Positions 16,027-24,509 of a stretch of DNA of 64,000 nt are shown piece after piece (within the stretch, counting starts at the first letter, position 1; each line of letters opens with the position of its first letter). Under the pieces are notes generated by a model, which made no database searches, was not told the DNA's origin, and worked only from the letters and a program-made list of their open reading frames with translations. The position numbers and the translations under genes were made by a program. The stretch is from Lactobacillus kimbladii (GTDB taxonomy: Bacteria; Bacillota; Bacilli; Lactobacillales; Lactobacillaceae): the NCBI RefSeq assembly GCF_014323605.1, contig NZ_SCMB01000006.1, forward strand, positions 27,428 through 91,427. The letters are read 5' to 3'.

Positions 16027-18879
16027 ATGAAGGAGGAGAGAAAAATTAATAAAGAAAGTAATATACAAAAAAATGTAGAATCCGAAAATTTGAAATTGCA
16101 AAACATCACTGAAGTAACCAGACAATCTGGTTATTTTGAGATTCACTATACACATGGACTGATTGGACACCTATATATACTAGATGCAAAAACATTCAGG
16201 TTATATATTGATCCAAGCCAGAAATTTCAGGAGCCGGAACAATCAGAAGAAGGATTGCATGCTCAAATTTTCTTGACAGATATATATAGCGCCAAAGGAA
16301 TGAATTGTACCAATCTCCATGTAACCACAAACGGCTGGCAAATTGATACAGGTGCAGTTGAAATCAATTTAGTTAAAAATGACGCTACAATGAGTGTTAC
16401 TAAAAACGGTAAGGTAGTATTAAAAGAGGCACGGCCGATTGAACTGACAAATTCGGCAACTCTTCAAACTTTAATTGATCATAATAGTAATTACTTTGGT
16501 GGAGGTACCCAAAACGGCCGTTTCACACTAGCAGGAGAAAAAATCGAAATTGTAAATACCAATAACTGGGTTGATCAAGGTGTAGCTTCACCTAATCCTT
16601 TTTACTGGTCAACTGCCGGTTACGGTGTAATTCGCAATACTTTTAAGCCCGGACATTATGACTTTAATAGCAATTCGAACGACGAGATTACGACTGTTCA
16701 TGAAGAAAATCGTTTTGATGCCATTTATTTCTTTGCCGACTCAGCATATGAATTAATTAATGCATATCATAAGCTAACTGGTAGGCCTGCCCTGATACCA
16801 GTTTTCGGCTTTTATGAAGCTCATCTAAATGCATATAACCGTGACTATTGGGTTAAGGTAAAACCTGATGAAAAGGGAGCTATCAAATATCCTGATGGCA
16901 AGTATTATCGTGAATATCAGCCCAAAGATTTACCGGCAGAATTAAAACCAAAGTCAATCAGGGAAACGCTTAATGGTGAACATGGCGGGGTTTCATATCA
17001 GTTTAGTGCCCGTGCCATGCTCGAACAATATCTGCAAAATGATATGCCTATAGGCTGGTTCTTGCCTAATGATGGTTATGGAGCTGGATATGGTCAAACT
17101 GATTCATTAGCAGGTAACCTCAAGAATTTAGCTGAGTTTGTTAAATATGCTAATAGTAAAGGTGTGCAAGTAGGACTTTGGACCCAGCAAAATCTTGCAC
17201 CTGTAGATCCTGCCAATCCTAAACCCGATGACCGTGATTTTGAAAAAGAACTGGTTGCCGGAGTGACTGCACTTAAAACTGATGAGGCCTGGGTTGGCCA
17301 TGGTTATTCGTTCGGCTTAAATGCCACTCAAAGTACTGCCAAGATGATTGCCAAAATCAAAGGTGACCAATTGCGACCATTTATTATTACTGTTGATGGC
17401 TGGGCAGGAACTCAAAATACCAGTACAGTTTGGACTGGGGATGAAGTAGGTGGTGAATGGGAATATATTCGCTTCCAAATACCAACTTATATTGGCGAAG
17501 GGCTCTCAGGACAACCTAATGTTGCGTCAGACATGGACGGCATTTTTGGAGGTCAACAGCCTATTATTAATACCAGAGATTATCAGTGGAAAGCTTTCAC
17601 CCCAATTCAATTAAATATGGATGGCTGGGGTAAGAATCCTAAAAACCCATTTGTATTTGGCGGTATTACAAATAAACTTAACCGCGCTTACCTCAAGCAG
17701 AAATCAATGATGATGCCGTATATTTATAGCATTGCAGCGCAAGCTACTTTTACTAGTAAACCCATGGTGCGAGCAATGTTCTTGGAATATCCTGATGTGC
17801 CTGAATTTTATACTAATTTGGTCAGATACCAATATTTATGGGGAGAAAATTTCTTAGTTGCTCCGATTTATCAAGATACTGCCAGTGATGAAGCGGGGAA
17901 TGATATCAGAAACGAAATTTATTTGCCTGATGAAAAGCAAATCTGGATTGACTACTTTACTGGTCAAGAATATCGTGGCGGTCAAGTAATTAATAACTTT
18001 GATGCACCATTATGGAAATTGCCTGTATTTGTTAAAGCAGGAGCAATCGTTCCTGTAGCACCAGCAACTAACACACCTAAGGAATACCTTGATCTGAAAA
18101 AGCAGCGGCAATTTGTAGTTTATACCAATGGGAACAGCTGCTTTACAGCTTATGAGGATGATGGCTTTTCAGCTAAGTACCAGCAGGGCGATTATGCTCA
18201 AACCACAATTAGCAGTCATTTGTTGGGTTCTGATCTGACTATTCAAATTGCTAAAACTAAAGGTACATATACTAGTTTTGATCCGGAAAAAACAACGGAA
18301 ATTGATATCAGAACCAAAAAAGCACCAAAGGCTGTCAAAACTATGGTTGGCAATCAAGAAATTAGTTTGAATGAAGTAAATAGTATAGCTGAATTTCGCA
18401 GCCAAGAAAATTGCTATTTCTTTGATCAAAATTACTTGGTTAACCCATACTTAAAAGAATTTAGCACCAATTTAAAGCAGACATTTTTGAGAATAAAAAT
18501 AGGTCAGACCAATACTAGTCAAAACGAAATAGCTATTAAAATCGGTGGTATCGCTATAAGTGCAAAACTGGTTAACAGTTTGCCAGCAGAAGATGATTCT
18601 TTGACAAGTCCGACTAATTTGGTACAAGATGATGAAAAAACTACTGCAGATTCCATCACGGTATCATGGCAACCTGTAGCTGATTGCGATAGTTATCAAC
18701 TTAAAATTGACAATCTCTTATATACCAATATTAAAAAGGCAAGCTTTACCCTCAGCAACCTAAGGTCTGAAACAGCTCATACTTTTAAAGTCAGAGCGAT
18801 TAAGAACTTAAAGGTATCTTCTTGGGGAGCAAGAATTAGCTGCCAAACTAAGAAAGCGGACAAAAAAGAGCAAAAATAG
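16027..18879 (+). CDS. Second GH31 glycosidase with FN3, no signal peptide or wall anchor
   Basis: A 950-aa tandem paralogue of the preceding enzyme, very similar through the GH31 domain (WVDQGVASPNPFYWS, GWFLPNDGYGAGYGQTDS). Predicted nucleophile D419 and acid/base D472 are kept. It ends right after the FN3 domain (about 876-945), lacking CBM32, dockerin, cohesin and SLAP parts, and has no signal peptide, so it should be cytosolic. The start is unclear: the ATG at 16027 has no ribosome site upstream, whereas AAGGAGGAG lies just inside (16030-16038), placing a rare ATT codon (16045) at ideal spacing. No in-frame ATG follows until about residue 94. A cytosolic copy would act on imported glycosides or glycopeptides; alternatively it is a duplicate that has lost its secretion signal. 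Confidence 0.85.
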   Translation: MKEERKINKESNIQKNVESENLKLQNITEVTRQSGYFEIHYTHGLIGHLYILDAKTFRLYIDPSQKFQEPEQSEEGLHAQIFLTDIYSAKGMNCTNLHVTTNGWQIDTGAVEINLVKNDATMSVTKNGKVVLKEARPIELTNSATLQTLIDHNSNYFGGGTQNGRFTLAGEKIEIVNTNNWVDQGVASPNPFYWSTAGYGVIRNTFKPGHYDFNSNSNDEITTVHEENRFDAIYFFADSAYELINAYHKLTGRPALIPVFGFYEAHLNAYNRDYWVKVKPDEKGAIKYPDGKYYREYQPKDLPAELKPKSIRETLNGEHGGVSYQFSARAMLEQYLQNDMPIGWFLPNDGYGAGYGQTDSLAGNLKNLAEFVKYANSKGVQVGLWTQQNLAPVDPANPKPDDRDFEKELVAGVTALKTDEAWVGHGYSFGLNATQSTAKMIAKIKGDQLRPFIITVDGWAGTQNTSTVWTGDEVGGEWEYIRFQIPTYIGEGLSGQPNVASDMDGIFGGQQPIINTRDYQWKAFTPIQLNMDGWGKNPKNPFVFGGITNKLNRAYLKQKSMMMPYIYSIAAQATFTSKPMVRAMFLEYPDVPEFYTNLVRYQYLWGENFLVAPIYQDTASDEAGNDIRNEIYLPDEKQIWIDYFTGQEYRGGQVINNFDAPLWKLPVFVKAGAIVPVAPATNTPKEYLDLKKQRQFVVYTNGNSCFTAYEDDGFSAKYQQGDYAQTTISSHLLGSDLTIQIAKTKGTYTSFDPEKTTEIDIRTKKAPKAVKTMVGNQEISLNEVNSIAEFRSQENCYFFDQNYLVNPYLKEFSTNLKQTFLRIKIGQTNTSQNEIAIKIGGIAISAKLVNSLPAEDDSLTSPTNLVQDDEKTTADSITVSWQPVADCDSYQLKIDNLLYTNIKKASFTLSNLRSETAHTFKVRAIKNLKVSSWGARISCQTKKADKKEQK

Positions 18880-18976
18880 CCTTAAATAAGAATGGTAAAG
18901 TTTTTCCGATGTAATGATAGTTGTGAAAAAGTTTACTAAAACTCTTGTTTTTCTTTAAAAGGCAACTTTATCAGTA

Positions 18977-18982
18977 TATAAT
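18977..18982 (+). promoter_or_regulatory. Candidate -10 element for the aldolase gene
   Basis: TATAAT at 18977-18982, 42 bp before the lacD-type start; no convincing -35 box. No clear terminator follows the second GH31 gene, so read-through from it is also possible. Confidence 0.4.
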
Positions 18983-19023
18983 AATAGTTGTGCGATTAAA
19001 GAAAATGTTAAAGGAGATATATA

Positions 19024-20019
19024 ATGAAAACAATTTCTGCAGCAGTTGCCAAACATATGGCAAACTTGTCAACAACTGATGGTATAATCAGTGCTTTGGC
19101 AATCGATCAACGTGGCTCTTTGAAAAAGATGTTAGCAGAGGCTGCTAATAAACCTGCTGATGAAACAACTATTGTTGATTTTAAAAAAGCAGTTTCCAGT
19201 GAGTTAACTCCTTACGCTTCATCAATTTTGACTGACCCGGAATATGGTTTGCCGGCAACTAAAGTTAGAGACAAAAATTGTGGATTATTACTTTCTTATG
19301 AAAAAACCGGCTATGATACCACCGAACCTGGCAGAATGCCTGACTTAATTGCTAATCAGTCTGGATTAAGAATTAAAAATGAAGGCGGAGATGCCATTAA
19401 GTTTTTGGTTTACTATGATCCTGACGAAGGTCAAGAAATTAATGATAAAAAACAAGCTTTCGTTGAGAGAGTTGGTGCAGAAGCAAAAGCGAACGAATTA
19501 CCATTCTTTTTGGAAGTTCTGACTTATGATGCCAATATTGCTGATGCTAAGAGCGAAGAATTTGCGAAAGTTAAAGCTGATAAGGTCTTGAAGACAATGA
19601 AAGAATTTTCAAAGCCTGAATATGATGTAACTGTACTTAAAGTGGAAATTCCATTTAATATCAAGTTTGTTGAAGGCTTTAATGGAGACAACAACGTTGT
19701 TTACACTCAAGAAGAAGCTAAGGATCTGCTTAAAAAGCAGTCAGAGATAACTGATCTGCCTTATATTTTCTTATCTGCTGGTGTAACCAGTGAAGAATTT
19801 ATTGCTGAAATTAAAATGGCTGAAGAAGCCGGTGCTGACTTCAACGGCGTTCTTTGTGGCCGTGCTACTTGGAAACCAGCTATCAAGCCATTTGCTGCTG
19901 AAAGTGAAATAGCCGGTAGAAAGTGGCTATCAACTCACGGCAGAGAAAATATTGAAAACTTAAATGAGGCACTTAAAGGTGCCAAGTCTTGGCGTGATAA
20001 GTTAGAAGTTGCTGACTAA
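19024..20019 (+). CDS. lacD: Tagatose-1,6-bisphosphate aldolase (LacD family)
   Basis: 331 aa, class I (Schiff-base) aldolase. It has the LacD pattern ALAIDQRGSLKKML near the N-terminus, DAIKFLVYYDPDE, PFFLEVLTYD, the presumed Schiff-base lysine K206 in VLKVEIPFN, and FLSAGVTSEEF. It splits tagatose-1,6-bisphosphate into glyceraldehyde-3-phosphate and dihydroxyacetone phosphate. This completes the AgaS route if a kinase acts on tagatose-6-phosphate. AAGGAG precedes the ATG. Flanked by the GH31 pair and by an RpiR/kinase/PTS unit. Enzymes of this family can also use fructose-1,6-bisphosphate. Confidence 0.92.
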   Translation: MKTISAAVAKHMANLSTTDGIISALAIDQRGSLKKMLAEAANKPADETTIVDFKKAVSSELTPYASSILTDPEYGLPATKVRDKNCGLLLSYEKTGYDTTEPGRMPDLIANQSGLRIKNEGGDAIKFLVYYDPDEGQEINDKKQAFVERVGAEAKANELPFFLEVLTYDANIADAKSEEFAKVKADKVLKTMKEFSKPEYDVTVLKVEIPFNIKFVEGFNGDNNVVYTQEEAKDLLKKQSEITDLPYIFLSAGVTSEEFIAEIKMAEEAGADFNGVLCGRATWKPAIKPFAAESEIAGRKWLSTHGRENIENLNEALKGAKSWRDKLEVAD

Positions 20020-20046
20020 TTTTACCAGCTTTGATAATTAGAAGTT

Positions 20047-20088
20047 AAAAAAGCTTTCTATACTTTAATTAGTATAGAAAGCTTTTTA
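20047..20088. terminator. Bidirectional terminator between lacD and the RpiR gene
   Basis: Long perfect inverted repeat AAAAAGCTTTCTATACT / AGTATAGAAAGCTTTTT around a 6-nt loop, with A and T flanks that serve both convergent genes. Confidence 0.95.
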
Positions 20089-20847
20089 TTTGCTCTTGTA
20101 AAAATCAGTTCTAACTGAATAAGCATCACTAAAAATACGGGTCATTATTTGTAATGGCAAGCGTGATCTGACCTCGTACTCGGGAAAATAATTAGTTTTA
20201 GATTTGTAACCGATAAAGGATAAAGTGGAAAAGGGCAAAATACTACCAGATGAATTAGTAGTGAAGGTCAAGATAGGAACTTCATTTTTATTAAGAGCTT
20301 TAGCTGCAGTGACCAATTCCTCAGTTTCACCGTTCAAAGTGATAAAAATTGCTAATGAATCTTTCTTGATTTTACAGGCGATCGTCTTAATAATATTTGG
20401 GTCTGAATGAAATTCGCAATATTTTCCAGTTAATTGCAATTTAACCATCATTTCGTGAGCAATTGATTCAGATAGGCCGCGAGCAAAGATAAAAACGATT
20501 TTAGCTTGCTTAGTGAGCGAAATACTGTCCTCAATCGTACTGTAGTTCAAATTATGCAAAGTGTTATTCATTTCAATTTCGTTTTTAGTAATCACGCATT
20601 TGATTTTATCGTCAGCATCATTTAGCACACTAAAAGTAGAATTTGAATTGTTTTTTAGTTTCAAAGATTCGCGGTAAGAGGTGTAACCACTGTAACCCAT
20701 TTTTTGCATGGTGCGCACAATTGTTGCAGTTGAGACATTTGCAAATTGACTTAGTTTTACTATCGACATATTAGCAATCTTTTGGGGATTATTTTCTACG
20801 ATATTCCAGAGATGTAATTCTGCTGAGGAAAGTTCTTTATTTGGCAT
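20086..20847 (-). CDS. RpiR-family transcriptional regulator
   Basis: 253 aa. N-terminal helix-turn-helix (about 1-75; SQFANVSTATIVRTMQKMGY) plus a C-terminal SIS phosphosugar-sensing domain (FIFARGLSESIA, FITLNGETEELV). Transcribed divergently from the kinase-PTS operon, with a 120-bp shared intergenic region and a cre-like site. It probably senses a phosphorylated ketose and controls that operon, and perhaps lacD. The start follows AAAGGAG. Confidence 0.88.
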   Translation of the reverse strand: MPNKELSSAELHLWNIVENNPQKIANMSIVKLSQFANVSTATIVRTMQKMGYSGYTSYRESLKLKNNSNSTFSVLNDADDKIKCVITKNEIEMNNTLHNLNYSTIEDSISLTKQAKIVFIFARGLSESIAHEMMVKLQLTGKYCEFHSDPNIIKTIACKIKKDSLAIFITLNGETEELVTAAKALNKNEVPILTFTTNSSGSILPFSTLSFIGYKSKTNYFPEYEVRSRLPLQIMTRIFSDAYSVRTDFYKSK

Positions 20848-20885
20848 ATATACGCTCCTTTTGTAAATAGTTTCCCAATAATTAT

Positions 20886-20899
20886 AGTAAACGCTATCA
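20886..20899. promoter_or_regulatory. cre-like (CcpA) site between the RpiR gene and the kinase-PTS operon
   Basis: AGTAAACGCTATCA matches the TGNAANCGNTNNCA form at all but the first position. Central to the divergent intergenic region. Confidence 0.55.
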
Positions 20900-20969
20900 A
20901 TTTGGAAAAACGTTACACTTTTTAACTTCTATAATAATAATGCAAAAGGCAAAAAAAGGGGAGAAATCT

Positions 20970-21899
20970 TTGATTTACACAATAACGTTGAACCCAGCGA
21001 TTGATTTGGTAATTGTTACCCAAAAGCTGGAACCAAAGGTAGTTAATAGAACTGAAAAATTTGAATTGCAACCTAATGGTAAAGGAGTCAATGTTTCGTT
21101 CATTTTAAAGAAATTAGGCATTGATAGTGTAGCTACTGGTATTGGTGGCGGCTTTACATTAGATTATGTCATTTCTGGTCTTAAAGAAATGGGGATTCAA
21201 ACCAATTTTTTGAAGGTAAAAGATCCTACCAGAGTTAACGTATTTACCGATGTTTTGGATGAAAAAACAGAATACAAACAAGTTAACCCAGGACCAGTAG
21301 TCAGCTTGGAAAAACAAAACCTCTTTTTGGATTATCTAAAAAATACACTAACTAAGGATGATATGGTAGTTGTTTCCGGCAGTTTCTCTCGGGGCATCAA
21401 ACCGGACTTTTTAGTACAACTGGCTCAGCTAGTTCAAAAGCAAGGGGCTAAATTTGTAGTTGACAGCAGTTATATGGAAGTAATTGATACTTTAAAATAT
21501 CGGCCGTTTTTACTTAAACCCAATGACGCAGAACTGGCAGCTTTTTTTAATTATGAGGGTGAAATGACAGACGAGAAAACAGTCGCTTTTGCTCAAAAGC
21601 TAGTTAAACTGGGTTGCCAAAATGTGTTGGTTTCTTTAGGTGCTAATGGAGCAGCTTTTATTAATGAACGGCATATCCTGTTTGCCAATGCACCTAAAAT
21701 ACAAGTGGTTAATTCAGCTTGTGCAGGGGATACAATGCTTGGTACCTTCATTGCCTTTTTGGAAAAGAAAAAACCTATTAGTGAGGCTCTCAAAGTAGCT
21801 GTAGCTGCAGGAAGCGATACAGCTAGTCGCACTGGACTAACAGATTTTTCTTTAAATAATTTGTTACCACAAATTTCAGTAACGGAAAGGATGAATTAA
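20970..21899 (+). CDS. fruK: PfkB-family 1-phosphofructokinase / tagatose-phosphate kinase
   Basis: 309 aa from TTG 20970 (MIYTITLNPAID, the usual FruK/LacC N-terminus), chosen over the upstream ATG 20940 because AAGGGGAG lies just before the TTG. PfkB hallmarks: LQPNGKGVNVSFILKKLG, VVVSGSFSRG, and the C-terminal NSACAGDTMLGTF with the catalytic aspartate. It phosphorylates a ketose-phosphate at C6 (FruK) or tagatose-6-phosphate at C1 (LacC). It is followed 1 nt later by a fructose-type PTS, favouring a ketose-1-phosphate substrate. The lacD gene next door makes tagatose-1-phosphate, or dual use with the AgaS product, worth considering. Confidence 0.85.
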   Translation: MIYTITLNPAIDLVIVTQKLEPKVVNRTEKFELQPNGKGVNVSFILKKLGIDSVATGIGGGFTLDYVISGLKEMGIQTNFLKVKDPTRVNVFTDVLDEKTEYKQVNPGPVVSLEKQNLFLDYLKNTLTKDDMVVVSGSFSRGIKPDFLVQLAQLVQKQGAKFVVDSSYMEVIDTLKYRPFLLKPNDAELAAFFNYEGEMTDEKTVAFAQKLVKLGCQNVLVSLGANGAAFINERHILFANAPKIQVVNSACAGDTMLGTFIAFLEKKKPISEALKVAVAAGSDTASRTGLTDFSLNNLLPQISVTERMN

Positions 21900-21900
21900 A

Positions 21901-23820
21901 GTGGCTAAATATGATTTAGTTGGTGCAACTGGTTGTGCAACTGGTGTTGCCCATACATTTATGGCCGAAGAGGCATTAGAAAAAGCTGCAGAAAAGCTTG
22001 GTTATACCATTAAAATTGAAACACATGGTCAAACAGGTATTGAAAATAATTTAACAAGTGCAGAAATTGAGGATGCGCAAGCCGTAATTGTTGCTTCCGA
22101 TATTGATGTTGGCCTGGATCGGTTTGCAGGCAAACGTCTAGTGGTAGTTCCGGTAGCAAGAGGTGTTAAAGAGCCAGATGCTTTAATTAAAAAAGTTTTG
22201 GCGGCACCAATTTATAAAGATGGCCAGGCAGCTAAAGATTCCACTCATGAGAGTGTAGGAAAGCAAAAGCTAGGAAATAAAATTTATACCTCTTTGATGA
22301 ATGGCGTCTCTCATATGTTGCCATTTGTCGTTGCTGGTGGAGTTTTAATGGCCATCTCGTTTTTCTGGGGAATTGATTCTGCTAATCCTAAAAGCAGTGA
22401 ATACAACCAATTTGCTGCGATGCTAAATACTGTTGGCAGTACTACTATGAACTTGATGGCTCCAGTCTTAGGAGCTTATATTGCTGAAGCTTTGGCGCAA
22501 CGGACGGGTTTTGTAGTCGGCTTGGCTGCCGGTTTTATCACCTTCAACGGTGGCGGTGGCTTTTTGGGAGCTATCGTTGGTGGCTATTTAGCTGCGATCG
22601 TTGTTTTAGGCTTACAGAAGCTGTTTCAACCACTGCCAGATGATAAATTTAGAGGCTTGAAATCAATCTTTCTTTTGCCTGTTCTCGGGGTTTTAATCAC
22701 AGGATCAATTATGTACCTATTAAATACTCCAATTAAAGCACTGAACGTTGGTTTAATGTCCTGGCTTAGAGGTTTTGAAAATACTAATCCTGCATTGTTA
22801 GGAATAATAGTTGGCATAATGTGTGCAGCGGACTTTGGTGGTCCGATTAACAAGGCAGCTTATGTTACAGGTACAGTATTGCTGGCACAAGGAAACTACT
22901 ACTTTATGGCTGGTGTTTCTGCTGCTTGTATTGCCCCACCTCTAGCTACGGGCTTTGCGGTCTTAATGAATCGCAAAGCATATTCAAAGAGTGAAAGAGC
23001 TGCTGGCTATGTCAATTTTTTACTGGGATCTACTCATATTACTGAAGGCGCGATTCCATTTGCTGCTAAACATCCGTTATGGAATATTCCGGCATTTATG
23101 GTTGGTTCTGCAGTTGCGTCAGTTTTAACTTACATAACGAAAATTAGCGTACCTGCTCCTCACGGTGGCTTTATTGTTTTACCATTAGTTAATAAACCAT
23201 TCTTATGGGTATTGTGGATTCTAATTGGATCGGTTATTTCGGGGGCATTACTAGCTCTAATTGCTGGTAGATTTGCAAAAAAAGATGCTTTAGCAACTGC
23301 AACTGACTCTACAATTGCACCTAGTGTAGACAACACATCTCATGAACAAGCAGAAACTAAAGTAGAAACTTTTGCTCCAAGTGATATTCTTGATTTACAA
23401 AATATTAAAGTTGGCGTTGATGTTGCTAGTCGCGATGAAGCACTTAAATATTTAGCAGACTTTGCCGTCAAAAACAACTTGGCTAACGACAGTGAAGCTG
23501 TTTACAATAGTTATGTTAAGCGTGAAAAAGAGGGCTCTACGGGTATGACAGATGGTTTTGCAATTCCCCATGCCCAGTCAGCAGCAATTGCGAAGTCTTC
23601 AATGATAGTTTTGAAGCTCAAACAGCCGATTGATTGGCAATCATTAGATTGTAAAAAGATTGATACAGTTATTTCCTTTTTGATACCACAAGTTGATAGT
23701 AATGCTCATTTGCAGTATCTATCAAATACTGCCAAACTTTTGACTCACGCAGATTTTATTGCTAAATTAAAAGCAGCCAATACACCTGCAGAAATTCAAA
23801 ATTTGTTTGAAAATAATTAA
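21901..23820 (+). CDS. PTS fructose-family EIIBCA permease
   Basis: 639 aa starting at GTG. Domain order is EIIB (1-about 100; DLVGATGCATGVAHT with phospho-Cys12), EIIC (about 125-465; many membrane helices, THITEGAIPFAAK), then EIIA (about 495-639; GFAIPHAQS with phospho-His557). The common FruA order in Firmicutes is A-B-C, so this B-C-A order marks a different subgroup. Cotranscribed with the PfkB kinase. It imports a ketose as the 1-phosphate; fructose or tagatose are the candidates, tagatose being favoured by lacD next door. Family certain, substrate uncertain. Confidence 0.88.
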   Translation: MAKYDLVGATGCATGVAHTFMAEEALEKAAEKLGYTIKIETHGQTGIENNLTSAEIEDAQAVIVASDIDVGLDRFAGKRLVVVPVARGVKEPDALIKKVLAAPIYKDGQAAKDSTHESVGKQKLGNKIYTSLMNGVSHMLPFVVAGGVLMAISFFWGIDSANPKSSEYNQFAAMLNTVGSTTMNLMAPVLGAYIAEALAQRTGFVVGLAAGFITFNGGGGFLGAIVGGYLAAIVVLGLQKLFQPLPDDKFRGLKSIFLLPVLGVLITGSIMYLLNTPIKALNVGLMSWLRGFENTNPALLGIIVGIMCAADFGGPINKAAYVTGTVLLAQGNYYFMAGVSAACIAPPLATGFAVLMNRKAYSKSERAAGYVNFLLGSTHITEGAIPFAAKHPLWNIPAFMVGSAVASVLTYITKISVPAPHGGFIVLPLVNKPFLWVLWILIGSVISGALLALIAGRFAKKDALATATDSTIAPSVDNTSHEQAETKVETFAPSDILDLQNIKVGVDVASRDEALKYLADFAVKNNLANDSEAVYNSYVKREKEGSTGMTDGFAIPHAQSAAIAKSSMIVLKLKQPIDWQSLDCKKIDTVISFLIPQVDSNAHLQYLSNTAKLLTHADFIAKLKAANTPAEIQNLFENN

Positions 23821-23848
23821 TAGACTAGTAAATATTAAACTAAATAAA

Positions 23849-23887
23849 GTGAGTCCCGCAAGTTGTCTAACTTACGGGACTTATTTT
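23849..23887 (+). terminator. Rho-independent terminator after the PTS gene
   Basis: GTCCCGCAAGTT / AACTTACGGGAC (23853-23864, 23869-23880; one mismatch), 4-nt loop, TTATTTT. Confidence 0.9.
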
Positions 23888-23964
23888 GCTGTGTTTTTCA
23901 ATTTTGAATAATTTTATAATCGATAGGCTTTATATTTATTTGAAGACAATTGATTATAAAAATA

Positions 23965-23990
23965 CAAAAAAAGAAAGCATATTAATGCTT
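23965..23990 (-). terminator. Terminator for the 38-aa ORF (minus strand)
   Basis: On the minus strand AAGCAT-TAAT-ATGCTT is followed by TCTTTTTTT. It lies just downstream of the small ORF's stop. Confidence 0.75.
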
Positions 23991-24004
23991 CCTGGTTTAA
24001 ACAA

Positions 24005-24121
24005 TTAGTCTTCAACCTTTTTTGCTTCATTTAATGCCTTCATAATTGAAGGATTTTTTGAATGGCAATCTTCAAGCATTTGCAAATCTTTTTTGTCCAG
24101 TGTGACTTCGAACTTACTCAT
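24005..24121 (-). CDS. Small hypothetical protein, 38 aa
   Basis: Short reading frame beginning MSKFEVTLDKKDLQMLED and ending AKKVED. It is supported by a good ribosome site (GAAAGGA, about 8 nt before ATG) and by a dedicated terminator downstream. The sequence is charged and probably helical, with no membrane segment. I recognise no family. Isolated between the PTS operon and apf. Confidence 0.6.
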   Translation of the reverse strand: MSKFEVTLDKKDLQMLEDCHSKNPSIMKALNEAKKVED

Positions 24122-24394
24122 TCTGTAATTTCCTTTCTACCAAATTTTAAATTAACTATATCACTTTTATAGCATAAATATGCAAAGCTAGCTAATGTTT
24201 TTCATTTATGTTGCAAAAGTGATTTCTTTTTCTTTAAAGAGTGGTTTACAAACAAATGTTCTTAAAACCAATAATTAGCTTTGTGACCCTGTTCTAATTA
24301 CATTTTTTGAATTAAATAGCAGTTAACTTTGTATTACAATTGTGACATTTTTAACAATTTAGGTAATTAATTCTTAAAGGTTGAGTGATATTCT

Positions 24395-24403
24395 TGTTAT
24401 GAT
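24395..24403 (+). promoter_or_regulatory. Candidate extended -10 promoter of apf
   Basis: TGTTATGAT is an extended -10 (TGn plus TATGAT at 24398-24403) with only a weak -35 region. It implies a roughly 100-nt untranslated leader before apf. Confidence 0.45.
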
Positions 24404-24435
24404 TCTGCAATTTTGAGGTAGTACCATATATAGTA

Positions 24436-24470
24436 TCAAATTGAATAATATTTTACTATACTCAATTTGA
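24436..24470 (+). repeat. Inverted repeat in the apf leader
   Basis: TCAAATTGA (24436-24444) and TCAATTTGA (24462-24470) are perfectly complementary with a 17-nt loop. Such 5' hairpins often stabilise mRNAs of abundant surface proteins. The rest of 24122-24509 is AT-rich without a gene. Confidence 0.6.
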
Positions 24471-24509
24471 GAAATATATTATAGATTTTTGTTTAAGGAG
24501 AGAATTTTT

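Noticed and set aside
10954..18879. Calling the GH31 proteins alpha-xylosidase or alpha-glucosidase
   Set aside because: The FN3/CBM32 layout and the agaS context fit the GalNAc-active subgroup better; substrate left open rather than named as xylose or glucose.
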